From Cyclina sinensis (Eukaryota > Mollusca > Bivalvia > Venerida > Veneridae), in assembly GCA_012932295.1 (NCBI GenBank), contig JAAONU010000001.1:55153693-55217692 (forward strand): DNA of 64,000 nucleotides, read 5' to 3'. The position numbers and the translations under genes were made by a program. How positions within the stretch are numbered: position 1 is the stretch's first letter; every line of letters starts with the position of its first letter. This document shows, piece after piece, positions 1 to 11,613 of the stretch. The notes under the pieces are model-generated. The model did no database searches, was not told the origin of the DNA, and worked only from the letters and a program-made list of their open reading frames with translations.

Positions 1-970
1 ATTTTTTTCGGCAGTTTCCGTAAAAAGGTTAATCATTAACGGTGTATTGACTAAAAAATACCAGGCAAACTAGTGCAATCCAAGACGGACAATACAACAA
101 TTGCTTTTTGAGAAGTTTATTTCGTTGAGAAATTTGCACTTTCCTCCCGACATAAGTACTCCAGGCACCTACATTTTCACTGACGGACTATTATTTCCGT
201 CGTCATCACGTACGTTAGTAAACTCGTAACAATAATTTTCTCTTTTTGTATTCTATAAAACTAAAAGTAGCAAGAGCATAAGCTGACCAATGCAAATAAT
301 CTATCAGCTACATTAATTATAAATTTGGCTTTCTGTATTTATTTCATCAATAAAAAAAGTAACAAGGTAAGAGTTGACCATTTCGAAAAGACACTGAGGT
401 ACAAGTTGACCTGATTAAGTACAAGCTGAAAACTTTATTCATTTTTTTGCATGCTATAAAGGCACGTTCCCAATTGAAAAAAATCCCACTTTTTTCCAAA
501 TTTTGATAAATAATTTCTCAAGAATATATATAATGCTACAATTTTCAGTATATTAGACTGTGCAGCCTACCATGACTCAAACTCCATACCCTTGGAATAC
601 TGTTCCGCTGATCTACTGTCTGAGCTACCCAGCCTCATACAGATTATCTTCCCTCTTAAGGAACAGTTCTGAACAGTTCTACACACTTAAGCATTTTTGA
701 TAAAATCACTCATTCTAATGTTCACTCAAAAACAAAGCTTAATCATAAAACATACAAAATGACATTTAAAACATTTTCATGACATTTATTTTCCAATTAC
801 GGTAGCTGAAAAAATACTAGAAAATGAAAAAGACTCCTGTTTTTATAAATTCATCTCAGAGTTAAGTCATTCAACCAGTTCCGATTGACATTTTGACTAA
901 ATACTCAAATGGTGTCTTTAACTTCTAGACATATTTATCTTCAATCAGGATCTCTTTTAAAGACCCTGCT
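1..970. other. AT-rich non-coding DNA, nothing recognised
   Basis: No open frame of useful length, no repeat array and no transposon relic that I can recognise on either strand. It reads as ordinary intergenic or intronic DNA. Confidence 0.5.
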
Positions 971-974
971 ACAA

Positions 975-1070
975 TGTAGTGGTTTAGGCCACTTCCGACA
1001 ACCTTGTTGTTGCCAACAGTGTTGGGGCTTCATGAAAGCGGTTGGGGTTCAATTCCCGTAAGAACCCTTA
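975..1070 (+). repeat. Degenerate tRNA-like (SINE-type) fragment
   Basis: A pol III B-box-like motif (GGTTCAATTCC) stands near 1046-1056, preceded by a tRNA-like D-arm region (GTGGTTTAGGC near 979) and a long variable-arm-like segment. The spacing resembles Leu/Ser-type tRNA-derived SINEs. No cloverleaf folds cleanly and no clear SINE body follows, so this is a relic, not a working tRNA gene. Confidence 0.35.
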
Positions 1071-1079
1071 GGTTTATTT

Positions 1080-2315
1080 TGTCTACTTAGGTACTTCAAC
1101 AATACTCTCAGTCATACAGACGCTATACATAATCTATACTTTCTTTATATGTGTCCTTCATTCCGTTAAGAAAGGGTGATTTGCCCAGAAAAATGGAAAA
1201 GTTTTCTCAAAGCTAATCGGTCCACAGACCACATTGTTTTAATATAATCCTATTATACATGTATATAGTATTTTCATACATGTTTGAAAATGATGTGAGA
1301 CGTGGCCTGTGTCTGTGAATCTGTCAAGAAAGCTATAATATAAACAAATAACCAGATTTCTACCTTTAATCTTCATTATTTGACCACGTTTTCCGAGAAT
1401 TTCAATTGACAATATAAAATTATAAATGACCTCAGGTCAAAACTTGTACTTATGTGTAGATGGGAGAATTTTACCACTGAAAAAGAAACATTTACTTATT
1501 CACTTACTTCGCCATTATTTAGCATTTCATCCAAAATACACGACGGTCAAGTAATTACTATTTCACCGTAAAACCACGGAAAACACCGAAGGTCAAATTT
1601 GTTCTTCCACAGTTATCTCCCGTGTATAATAATTTGCGCTAGAATCTTAAATTCTTTACTGGTTCCCTACTAAGTTTACATTAACATGATGCTTTTAACA
1701 ACCGATTGACGATTATAATAAGTTTATGCATCATGTTTAAATACCTCTTTTTCTGAAGTTTAAACATATTTTTCTATCGTTGTTAATGATTACCTTCTGG
1801 AATATTCAATTTAAACAACAGCCATGTGGCAGCAAACAAGAATGATGTTGAATAAAAAGCCGATACATTCAAATTAAGAAACATAAAAGACTTATGTAGT
1901 TGTTAACTACTTGTCACATTCAATAGCAACAAAGTCAAATGAATTTACAAATACATAGTTTTCAGTCTATAATTTTACAGATAAACATTTCAAGATCACA
2001 ACGGTACAAAAAATGTTAAACCACGGACTCTAAATGTGCAAATAAGAGTTAGTTGAATATGTTAATGGATTGTAACAATAGCAATAGGAAACACGAAAAA
2101 CGAATTACTTATAAATAGAATATATGCAACTTTAATGAAGTTGTCAATAAGTAGGACGCATATGAAAGTAAATTACATAAAATTGTAATTTAGCAGTAGA
2201 CATACAGTGGCGGATATCCCCTTCCATAGTTAGCGTCCGAAGTTTCTAACAACTACAGCAGTAGTGTGTCTCGTTAAGCCTTGGAAAATATTATGTGATA
2301 GTCGTATTAAAATCT
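1080..2315. other. Non-coding DNA, nothing recognised
   Basis: AT-rich sequence without long ORFs or identifiable repeats on either strand. Confidence 0.4.
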
Positions 2316-2319
2316 TGAA

Positions 2320-2650
2320 ACAGCTTCAACAGTTATTGTTGTTCTAAATTGTACAATCTTGCAATGATATATATTTTTTGGAAGATTAATTCTGACATAT
2401 CCCTATGTAGATGAGATTAATCACTCTTTTTGCACGATCATATTGTATGATATATATATCAATCGCATCGTTATTCCAGTTTCCAGGAAAGTATAAACGC
2501 TCAGAATCAATAAGATATCGTTAACTGTTATCAGGTAATTTAGATAAATACATGTAATTGATGAAAAAATCATTTGAAACGTATAGCATTAATCAACCAG
2601 TACTGAAAATGAAGAATTACGGCGCACCTCATTGATACAGTAATTTTTCA
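2320..2650. repeat. Segmental duplication block, copy 1 (partner 5,340-5,690)
   Basis: Shares an ordered series of matches with 5,340-5,690, for example TCAATAAGAT, the run ending in ATGAAGAATT(A/G)CGGCGC, and ATTCCAG followed by CTAGG/CCAGG-like text. The copies differ by many substitutions and small indels, so the duplication is old. No reading frame is conserved between them. Confidence 0.6.
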
Positions 2651-2763
2651 CATCACTGTGTGACGGTGAGGTTGGTTTTTTATATGCACGTATCAAGTGT
2701 CCGAGAAATTCAATAAGTAATCCGTTACCTCATAAAAGTAAATAATACAAGAGCCAGGTTGAC

Positions 2764-3290
2764 ATGGCCACAGTGACGACACCCGGCCGAATGTGTTTTC
2801 TTAGTTATCATTTTTATGCACAGCACTCCGCCCCAGTGAGTTCTATCAACCTATGAAGTTTCAAGTTGATATCTAAAATACTTTTTGAGTCATTGTCCCA
2901 ACAAAAATTAAACATGAAAAATAACAAAGGACAATAACAAAAAAATGAAAGGTAGAGTTATCATTTTTGTGCTGTACACTCATCCTAAAAAGATATATCC
3001 ACCTGTGAAGTTTCAAGTTGATATCTCTAACACTTTTCCAGTTATGCTCTGGACAAAAATTAAGCATGAAAAATAACAAAGAACAATAACTCAAAAATTA
3101 TGAAGAGAAGAGTAATCAGTCTTGTACAGTACTTTCTTTAATGAGTAGTATGAAGTTTCAAGTTGATATCACAAATACTTTTCGAGCCATGCTCCGGACA
3201 AAAATTAAGCATAAAAAATGACAAAGGGCAATAACTAAAAAATATTAAAGGTAGAGTTATCATTCTTGTGCCAATATTCGTGTGAAGGTC
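2764..3290. repeat. Interspersed-repeat fragment with three ~145-152-bp tandem units
   Basis: The phrase GAAGTTTCAAGTTGATATC recurs at about 2855, 3007 and 3152. Each copy is followed by a region like GACAAAAATTAAGCAT and then an AACAAAG(G/A)(A/G)CAATAACT run. The spacing is 145-152 bp. The internal structure is like that of the larger elements at 11.6 and 20.9 kb, so this may be a truncated member of a similar non-autonomous family. Short ORFs here are shadows of the repeat. Confidence 0.6.
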
Positions 3291-3299
3291 TCAGAGTAA

Positions 3300-4465
3300 G
3301 GTGGAGCGATTGAGTCATTGGCGACTGCTTAATTGATTGTGTAGTTGTCTTCACCACGCAGTGCTTGTTATGTGACACAGACAAACAGACCATAATGTAC
3401 ACGTACAATATCGATGAGTTATTTAAATAGATGTTATTAAGCAAGCTTGTGTTTAAACATATTGGCTACTCAAACACTTAAAAATAAGTACTTTGCCTCC
3501 GTCAAAAATTGCTCACGGACATGTAATCAAAACAAAAAGCGATGTGCATAAATAACAGATTCTACTAACTTAAATTATAACGTAATTCCATTTCCCAGAC
3601 ACAGGCGGTAGATGACGTGTATAGAAAAAATAAACCCTTTCAAAGCGTTTCATATGAAACAAGGCAAGCTATAATTATATAATGGAACAAATGATAAAAG
3701 TAAGGTAACTATGTTTTGAAATAATTAGCACGCTTTAACATGTGTCTGCAATGTGTCACTTAAACTTAGCACTTTATTGAAGCTTTTCTTTCAAGAAGTA
3801 TTTATAAAATCTGACAGACCACTCCCCACCCACTTTTCTATTGCTTACTAACAAGCTTTATAAATGGATGCTTACTGATTTGAATTTTATTAAATCGGTA
3901 TTTCATTTACCAATGCCATTTTGTTAAGTAAAATAAAAAATTAATCCTTTTTTAGAAGTAAAGCTCTGTCACATTACAAAGCATTTAAAAAATGGAAGTA
4001 AATAAAAATTAAGGAAGTCCTGATAAAAGAGGGTTACTGTAAAATTTATATACTAGTAATTTAATTTCCTTTAAAAGTTATTTATGATAATACTACTTAA
4101 CGAAACGTAACCCACTGTCAAGGTGTCAGTGAAAATATCTAAGTACAACAGGTTTACCCGAAGGCATTTATATGAATGTCTTCCTATAGAGTGTTTTTGT
4201 TGTACAATGTTTGCTGGATACCGATGTATTAAAAAAGAAACGAACTCTTTCTGTCTGTGGATCTAAATGCCATAAGGAAACAGTTTTTGAACATATTCTT
4301 TTCTTTACATTCATTTTTTTATTTTACAGAATATCATTGGTATATTTTAAGAAAGTGTCTCTGACCTTTTCCATAAAATTTGCATGTAATTATTATACAT
4401 AGAAACATTTTTGATAATTATCATTCGCTAAACTTTGTGTACTTTAAGATGAGACAATTTCTGTA
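3300..4465. other. Non-coding DNA, nothing recognised
   Basis: AT-rich. The only ORF (63 codons near 4,211) shows no recognisable protein features and is taken as chance. Confidence 0.4.
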
Positions 4466-4469
4466 AATT

Positions 4470-4845
4470 GTGATAGATGGTGTAGTTGTCTGGACATAGA
4501 ATAACAGACAAATACCATAAATCATAATCTGGCATTGGGAGAGTGTTATTTAATGAATAATTAGGCTGATCAATGGATTATTTTGAAGTAATCACAGTTT
4601 TGTTTAACTAAGGGTAAGACGTGTGTTTCATAAATTACAACATTATGACCAACTAGTTTCAATTATTTCAATTACCAAATGTAATAGTGTATTTTGGTCA
4701 GACCAGAAACTTAATTTACAGATGAACAAAATTATCTACCTTTTCAATGCACTTACTTCCAAGGTTATGTTTTACCAATAAAATCCTTAATATCTTTTGC
4801 ACAAAATTGTAAAACTTTTAGGATTATACAGTGATTGTCTCCCAG
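4470..4845. repeat. Segmental duplication block, copy 1 (partner 6,768-7,190)
   Basis: Collinear similarity to 6,768-7,190. Shared stretches include CTGATCAATGGATTATTT, ACAGATGAA(C/T)AAAATTA and a final AA(C/G)TTTTA(G/A) run. With the 2,320/5,340 pair it shows that roughly 2.3-4.9 kb and 5.3-7.2 kb are two diverged tandem units. Confidence 0.6.
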
Positions 4846-4859
4846 AAAAAAAAAAGCCC

Positions 4860-5335
4860 AGTCTCTAATTGCATTCTTGCTGGAAATGAAGAGGCTGGCT
4901 AAATTATGAATCCTGTCGTATAATTGCAATATATTCTATTGTTTAACATACAGACATGAAAATTTTGCTGATATCTCGATAGTCGAACATGTAAAAAGCA
5001 AAAGAAAAAAAAAACAAGAAATTATATCAGTTTGTCATTGTGTAAGCAGAAAACGTTCGTCGTGTAGCTGCAGACGAGAGAAAATTGTCATAATATCGTT
5101 GATGGTCGAGATAAATGCTGATATGTATAATTCAGTAAAACAGACAAAAATGAAATAATGGCCAAAGCATTGAATATATATTACACTAGCTAGTCAAGTG
5201 CCAAATGAAAATGAAAAGTTATGTTTCATATCTTACATAACAGTGGTAAGACTCTGGGCTTTATTATATAAACAGGAGTATAACATGTTTCAGTAAAGTT
5301 TACATTGTTATTAAAATATAGTTGTATGTATGTCT
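4860..5335. other. Non-coding DNA, nothing recognised
   Basis: A-rich stretches and no supported gene, lying between two duplicated blocks. Confidence 0.4.
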
Positions 5336-5339
5336 AAAA

Positions 5340-5690
5340 CAGCTATTACTGTTATTATTGAACCTTAATTCTCGCAATGCTGTATAAGGTACTGTAAGTA
5401 GAAATTTAATCTGACATGTCCCTGAATAGAATGAAATGAATCGCTTTTCTGGGATGAGCATACTGTACGACTGACACATTAATTACAGTGAAAGTTTAGC
5501 TCGATATTCCAGCTTCTAGGAAATCATTAGCGCCTTGAATCAATAAGATTTTGTGTACGGATATGAGACAATTTAGATAAAAAAGTTTATTGATGATTAT
5601 ATCATTTGAAACTCATGTCATTAATCAAGCGATATTGAGAATGAAGAATTGCGGCGCTGCGTATTGTGGCCACAATGACGCAGTATTTAA
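5340..5690. repeat. Segmental duplication block, copy 2 (partner 2,320-2,650)
   Basis: Second copy of the 2.3-kb block; see that entry. The 103-codon minus ORF overlapping its right end is not open in the partner copy and is regarded as chance. Confidence 0.6.
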
Positions 5691-5699
5691 AATGCTTTT

Positions 5700-6760
5700 T
5701 CCATAGATGCGTATTGCATAATCTGTCATGTGCTTTTTAATGCACGTCAGTATACCATTGAATATCCTTTTAATAAAGAAAGTTTCATGAATTAATTTCA
5801 ATACAGTAAAATTAACCAATATATTTATACCATGAACATGCGAAACTGCGCATGATATACCCGCACCATATTGATGAGCTTCCACAGATATCAGCAGAAG
5901 CAATGTTGCTTTTAGGCATCTTGACGGCTCGAACACGTATCCTCCGTGAATATATCATTCATTTATCGCATTACATGTAAAGATATTTTCTACTTTAATT
6001 CTTACAAATTATCAACGGCTAAATACATACCAAAATCATTAAAGCACTAACCGTTTAACTAACTGGAAGATATATGAATAAATTACAAATAAGCTTCGGT
6101 TAAATGGGTAGTCACTAGACCATAGGCATTTCTTAATTGTAACAAACATTATGAATGGTCGAGGACTAAGTTTATGGCAAAACACTTATGATAATGAACA
6201 TCTAGACTTAACATACCGTTCGATAGCTCTAGTACTACGTAATAGGTGACGCATAATGTTCATACTTGTTCTTCCTCTTTACATGTCACCTGACTGATCA
6301 TATGTAGTGCCGCGTTATAAACGGCTATTCAAAGAGTGAATTTAAGAAGAGTAAATACCATTATATTAACCGGTTATTGTTAAAAAATTGCATATTCTGT
6401 TAAAAACACTATATAATGCCTAATATTAGCAGTTTGAAAAACAGAAAAAAAGAAAAAAAAAGAGAAAAAGTGATAACCTCAGTATGGTTCCTAATAAATA
6501 TAAATAGATCAGTTTGGGTATTATTCCATCTATTCCGGTTTCCAATGAACAAAATGCCAACTTGTAATTGTAATATGAGCATTCATTCTCATCAATTAAA
6601 TTAAATAATCTCATATTACAAAGGGTTTAGAAAATCATTCTAAGTGAATCAAAATAGAGGTGGTCAGAAAAGAAATGGTATTTAACCTTTAATAATATAC
6701 ATAGTTAGTTTTAAATGACTGCCAGGTATCAGACTTTGAACTTACTTTCATTTGAACTTA
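5700..6760. other. Non-coding DNA, nothing recognised
   Basis: An A-rich tract near 6,440 and two overlapping 62-codon ORFs on opposite strands, neither with protein-like features. Confidence 0.4.
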
Positions 6761-6767
6761 AAATTAT

Positions 6768-7190
6768 GATGGATTATGTACTTGACTGGACACGGAATCA
6801 AAGATAAATATTATAAATCATATGTTGCCATGCGGAGAGTGTTTTTTATGATTGATGAGGCGACTGATCAATGGATTATTTGGTAATTACCATTGATATA
6901 TGTAGCTTTGAGGGAAGATTTGCGTCTGATAAATTACTTTATCATGACAAACTAATACAACTGGTAACAAATGTGTCTTGTAAATGTATCACAAGACGTC
7001 CAAAGGATATAATTACGTGTGCTTTTAGGTAAACCAGAACACATCTAAAACCTTAATGACAGATGAATAAAATTACCTGCCTTATGAATATTCTTATTTT
7101 CTCGAAGTATAATGTTGAGTGTTTTCCCCTGAAATGTTAATTTTTGGACATTGCAGAAAGTTTTAAACCTTTACGATGATATATAGAAAT
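6768..7190. repeat. Segmental duplication block, copy 2 (partner 4,470-4,845)
   Basis: Collinear with 4,470-4,845; see that entry. The next large tandem duplication begins immediately to its right. Confidence 0.6.
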
Positions 7191-8896
7191 CATTTTAAAT
7201 GAGACTTAAATGTCTTTTTTTTGCAAGATAGTAAACGCTGAATGTTATCTGAATACTGACAGGTTATTGCCACATCTATGACATATTCTAATTACAGAAA
7301 TAAAACATACTGGTTCAGAAAAACTAGTTCTCATGAATGATTATGAAGGGACAAACTTAATGAAACAAAGTGAAAGTCAAGTCAAACATTTCTAAGCGGA
7401 ATGTTATTTTGATGCTAAGTAATTTTTTAGAAGACCATAACTTGTGTTTAATATGAAAGTTGTTTATACCTACGTCAAGAATAGTTAAAAGCTCTGTGCA
7501 AGGTGATTTCATAAACTGTATTTAAAAAGCCTTTCTTTGAGTAGCTGGAGATGTTTCCTGATTTAGGTCTTGGTATACAAGAGAAGTAAGAGATATATAT
7601 TTCGTGTAACCGAAGCATGTCCTCAGTGTACTGAAAAATTAGAATGCACATCCCTATATATTTGTTGTCGTTCCCTTATGATGAAGGTTATGATGAAGGT
7701 CCCCAAACCTATACAGCCGTAACATATATTTGATGGTTTAAGTAATATTAAAAAATAAACAAACAACTTTTACTATCAGTAAGTTTTGTTATCGTAAGTG
7801 CCAAGTCGGTTTTAGAATTGTTTTAAAATAGGAAAATAAGATAAACTGAAACAAGAAATAACCAACAACAACACAAATGAAAAAAGAAGAAAACATTTTG
7901 TTCAGTGGAAAAACTTTGCCAAAGCAGCTTTAACTAACCATTATTGCTGCTTTAACAAATTTACTACAGGCTAAATTATTAAAATGTTAGGCTGGGAATA
8001 TTGCAATCAATCATAAATAACATTTGTTAGGAAGAAATAGTTTTCTCGTGCAAAGCATAAAAATGACAAGAAATTTGTTTTCATTATGAAAAATAGTTCT
8101 AGGTTTTATCAAACTGAAGGCACAAAACAACGAGCATAACTCCGCAAAATATGAACTTACAGTACTTAGAAGCAAACATATTGAATTGAACTTCATTTAA
8201 CAAAATGATATATCACGTAATGTCTTCGGAGAAAAGCAAACACAGCATGCTAATTGTTGAATATGATTTACACTTACTGTCATTCAGCAGCACAGATATT
8301 AGATAAGAACGATCATACATCTGTCACAAGGTATCATTAATGCTTATGATGAAAACAAATTGATTTTCTATTTTTATGTCAAATTACTGGTTTATAAGCT
8401 ATCTGGTTAATAACACCACGCGTCTAAAATATCAGGAATCTTTAATTCATTTCTTGATAGGCTATAAAGGCAAGCCCGGTTAAAATTTCTTTAGTTGTAT
8501 CAAATCTGACTATAACAAAGGTTGTCACACAGCAGCATGAAAACCATGTAGGTCTTAAAACTGCTCAAATTCACAAATTCAATGTAATGGATTTATTTTT
8601 GATACAATGCTTAATATCAAAGCTTTAGATAATTTAGTTAATGAAAAAAGTTTTCCTTTATATTTGCCTTGCTGATTTCATGTTAAACATGTGACTCCTG
8701 GTTGAGACTAGAAATGACTCCGGGGGCATAGCTTAAAATATATGTAAATGTTTAAAAGAAAATGCTACATGCCAGATCTCAGGAGTCTCAACAGAATGGT
8801 TTAAGACAAAGAGAGTTTGATAAAGTTTGTCTGTGTAAGTCTAAGTTAATCACCTCCGAGATGGTTTTAAAATTATTATAAGGCTAGAATACATAT

Positions 8897-9080
8897 GGCA
8901 CCGTGGTCCAGGGGTAGAGCGCAGGGCTCCGGATTCGGAGGTCGCGGGTTCGAATCCCTTCAGGGGCGAGATTCTCACGACCTTCACATTCCTCCACGCT
9001 GCGCGAATACTGGTATGGAACCCAGGAAGCAGTCATCGAGCGCGGGATGAATTAAACTTGTAACGCAATCGATGTAAAAT
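8897..9080 (+). repeat. tRNA-derived SINE
   Basis: An A-box-like segment (TGGTCCAGGGGTAGAGCG near 8,904) and a perfect B box (GGGTTCGAATCCC near 8,946) sit at tRNA spacing, followed by about 110 bp of unrelated body. An anticodon arm with a normal 5-bp stem and 7-nt loop cannot be drawn through CTCCGGATTCGGAG, which argues against a functional tRNA. The matching position in duplication unit 2 (near 17,590) lacks it, so it inserted after the duplication. The right end is uncertain. Confidence 0.65.
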
Positions 9081-9898
9081 ATATGAGTCTAAAAGAAGAA
9101 TATGCGCTTGTCTAATTTTGCCAAAAAATAGAGTAAATGTATAAATGCAATAGATAATATTAAACTTATTGTCGGAAGCAGAAGAATATTCACAAAAAAA
9201 TAAATTGTTGTTTCCTCAGATACTGAACGAATGAGCTGGATCAAACATTATTTAAACACATATGTTTTTTACGAAAGTGTCTTTAAGTGCGGTAACCAAT
9301 TCTTCACCATTCTCTCAGAATTATACATCCAATAATCTGATATGATTTCATTTACAATCATTATAGGAGTAGCGTTTTCTGAAATAGTAACATTTCTTTC
9401 TGTAATGACAATATCTGATATTTGTCGTAGTAACATGACTGGATAAAAAACATCTCACATATTGTATGTTTCGATTGAAGATGTAATGGACGTCATTCAG
9501 ATAAACAACATTTCTAAAAATGGAAACTATTTGAGAAGGCGGAAGAGTTATAACACGAATAACCATTTTACAGCTCTCAGCTTATATATATCTTGAAGTT
9601 TTTGCAGACAGGAAGACTATTTATTAAAATAGAACATTTTGTTTATAAAAATAACATTAACGTATGCAAATAAGCATTCTCCGACTAACTGTCGGAGCAT
9701 CCGAGCAATGGAGGTGAAGATACAGGAAACGAACAAGCATTTGTTATATACGTTGACTTTTCAACGTAATCATGGTATAGGTGGAGCTAAACAGCGCGTT
9801 TTCTTTCTAGTAAAATTTACATTAACTGGCAAAAACATTATATATTCTTTCATGGGCAGTATTGTATCTTTAACAGGATGTCTTTATAGAATGAAAAT

Positions 9899-10112
9899 AC
9901 TATTTGAAGCATACTGATGAGAATACTATTTGAAACATATAAATGAGATTACTATTTGAAACATACTGATGAGATTACTATTTGAAACATACTGTTGAGA
10001 TTACTTTTTGAAACATACTGATGAAAATAATATTTAAAACATACTGATGAGAATACTTCTTAAAACATACTGATGAGAACACTATTTGAAACATACTGAT
10101 TATATTACTATT
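9899..10112. repeat. 26-bp minisatellite, left part
   Basis: About eight units related to GAAACATACTGATGAGATTA plus CTATTT (26 bp). The array is the left part of a longer one, interrupted at 10,113 by a TIR element. Units vary at a few positions (ATGAGA/ATTATA/TTGAGA). Confidence 0.9.
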
Positions 10113-10520
10113 CATCGTCGGTGACCCCCGGTACATATTCCGCACAACTACACTATGTACCGTTGGATAATTGACTGCAGATTATTCAGATTATTCGTTT
10201 TCAAGAATATTTATTAGCAAAGGAAAGTAACTCCTCGTCGAATCAGATTCCGCAATACAAATAGCTACTCTTCAGTGTGAAGAGTATGAATAATGTCAAG
10301 TTACTTGAAATAGGCGTATTTCCCAAGATTTAAACATGGGCGCGAAAGGCAAATTGTAACGTGTACTTTCATTGGCTTAGATTGCGCAAGGGAAATCTTT
10401 CGGAAACCAATGAAAGTAGGTAATGAATTATTCATGAATACGAAATTTTTACCAACCAATTGTCCCACGGTAGATAAATAGAGTGAAACGGAATGGATCG
10501 AACGTGGGTTTCCGACGATG
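10113..10520. mobile_element. Non-autonomous TIR DNA transposon (408 bp) with 9-bp target duplication
   Basis: The left end CATCGTCGGTGACCC and the reverse complement of the right end, CATCGTCGGAAACCC, form a terminal inverted repeat matching at 13 of 15 positions. ATTACTATT occurs immediately on both sides (10,104-10,112 and 10,521-10,529), as expected of a 9-bp target duplication. The element interrupts the 26-bp minisatellite, which resumes on the far side. It has no transposase; its 78-codon minus ORF is uncharacterised. A 9-bp duplication suggests a Mutator-like (MULE) source. A caveat is that the flank is itself repetitive, so an 8-bp (hAT- or P-type) reading cannot be fully excluded. 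Confidence 0.8.
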
Positions 10521-11445
10521 ATTACTATTTGAAACATACTAATTATATTACTATTTGAAACATACTGATGAGAACACTATTTGAAACATACTGATTATAT
10601 TACTATTTGAAACATACTGATTATATTTCTATTTGAAACATACTGATGAGAACACTATTTGAAACATAGAATCATATTATTACTTGAAACATACTGATGA
10701 GATTACTATTTGAAACATACTGATTATATTACTATTTGAAACATACTGATGAGAACACTATTTGAAACATACTGATGAGATTACTATTTGAACATACTGA
10801 TGAGATTACTATTTGAAACATACTGATGAGTACACTATTTGAAACATACTGATGAGATTACTATTTAAAACATACTGATGAGATTGCTATTTGAAACATA
10901 CTGATGAGAACACTATTTGAAAAATACTGATGAGATTACTATCTGAAACATACTGATAAGAATACTATTTGAAACATACTGATGAGAACACTATTTGAAA
11001 CAAACTGATGAGAACACTATTTGAAACATAGTGATGAGATTACTATTTGAAACATACTGATGAGAAAACTATTTGAAACATACTGATGAGAACACTATTT
11101 GAAACATAGTGATGAGATAACTATTTGAAACATACTGATGGGATTACTATTTGAAACATACTGATGGGATTACTATTTGAAACATACTGATGAGATTACT
11201 ATTTGAAACATACTGTTGAGAATACTATTTGAAACATACTGATGAGAATACTTTTAGAAAGATATTGTTGAGATTACTATTTGAAACATACTGTTGAGAT
11301 TACTATTTGAAACATATTGTGGAGATTACTTTTTGAAACATACTGTTGAGATTACTATTTGAAACATACTGATTGGATTACTATTTGAAACATATTGATG
11401 GAATTACTATTTGAAACATATTGATGAGATTACTGTTTGAAACAC
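10521..11445. repeat. 26-bp minisatellite, right part
   Basis: About 35 further units of the same 26-bp repeat, continuing the array split by the 408-bp insertion. Units toward the right end drift (TTGAGA, GTGGAG, TTGGAT variants), and the array ends near the AACACAAAAAGATATTTGAG text. The unit is not a multiple of three bases, and no coding function is suggested. Confidence 0.92.
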
Positions 11446-11613
11446 AAAAAGATATTTGAGAATGCAAATCTATCTCAAACACTTATGTCAGTTTGTTTGT
11501 TCATATTTCATTTTTTTTTCAATTTTAAGCTGACATTGTTTCTATACTCAGTTATTTGAGCACATGTGCATACTTACTCAGTGATGTTGTTTATTCAAAA
11601 AAAGCTTTCACAT

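Noticed and set aside
8897..8970. Possible functional tRNA gene
   Set aside because: A and B boxes are good, but no anticodon arm of normal geometry forms and an unrelated body follows, so it is a SINE head.
9899..11445. CRISPR-like appearance of a regular short repeat array
   Set aside because: Units are directly contiguous 26-mers without unique spacers, in a eukaryotic context; it is a minisatellite.
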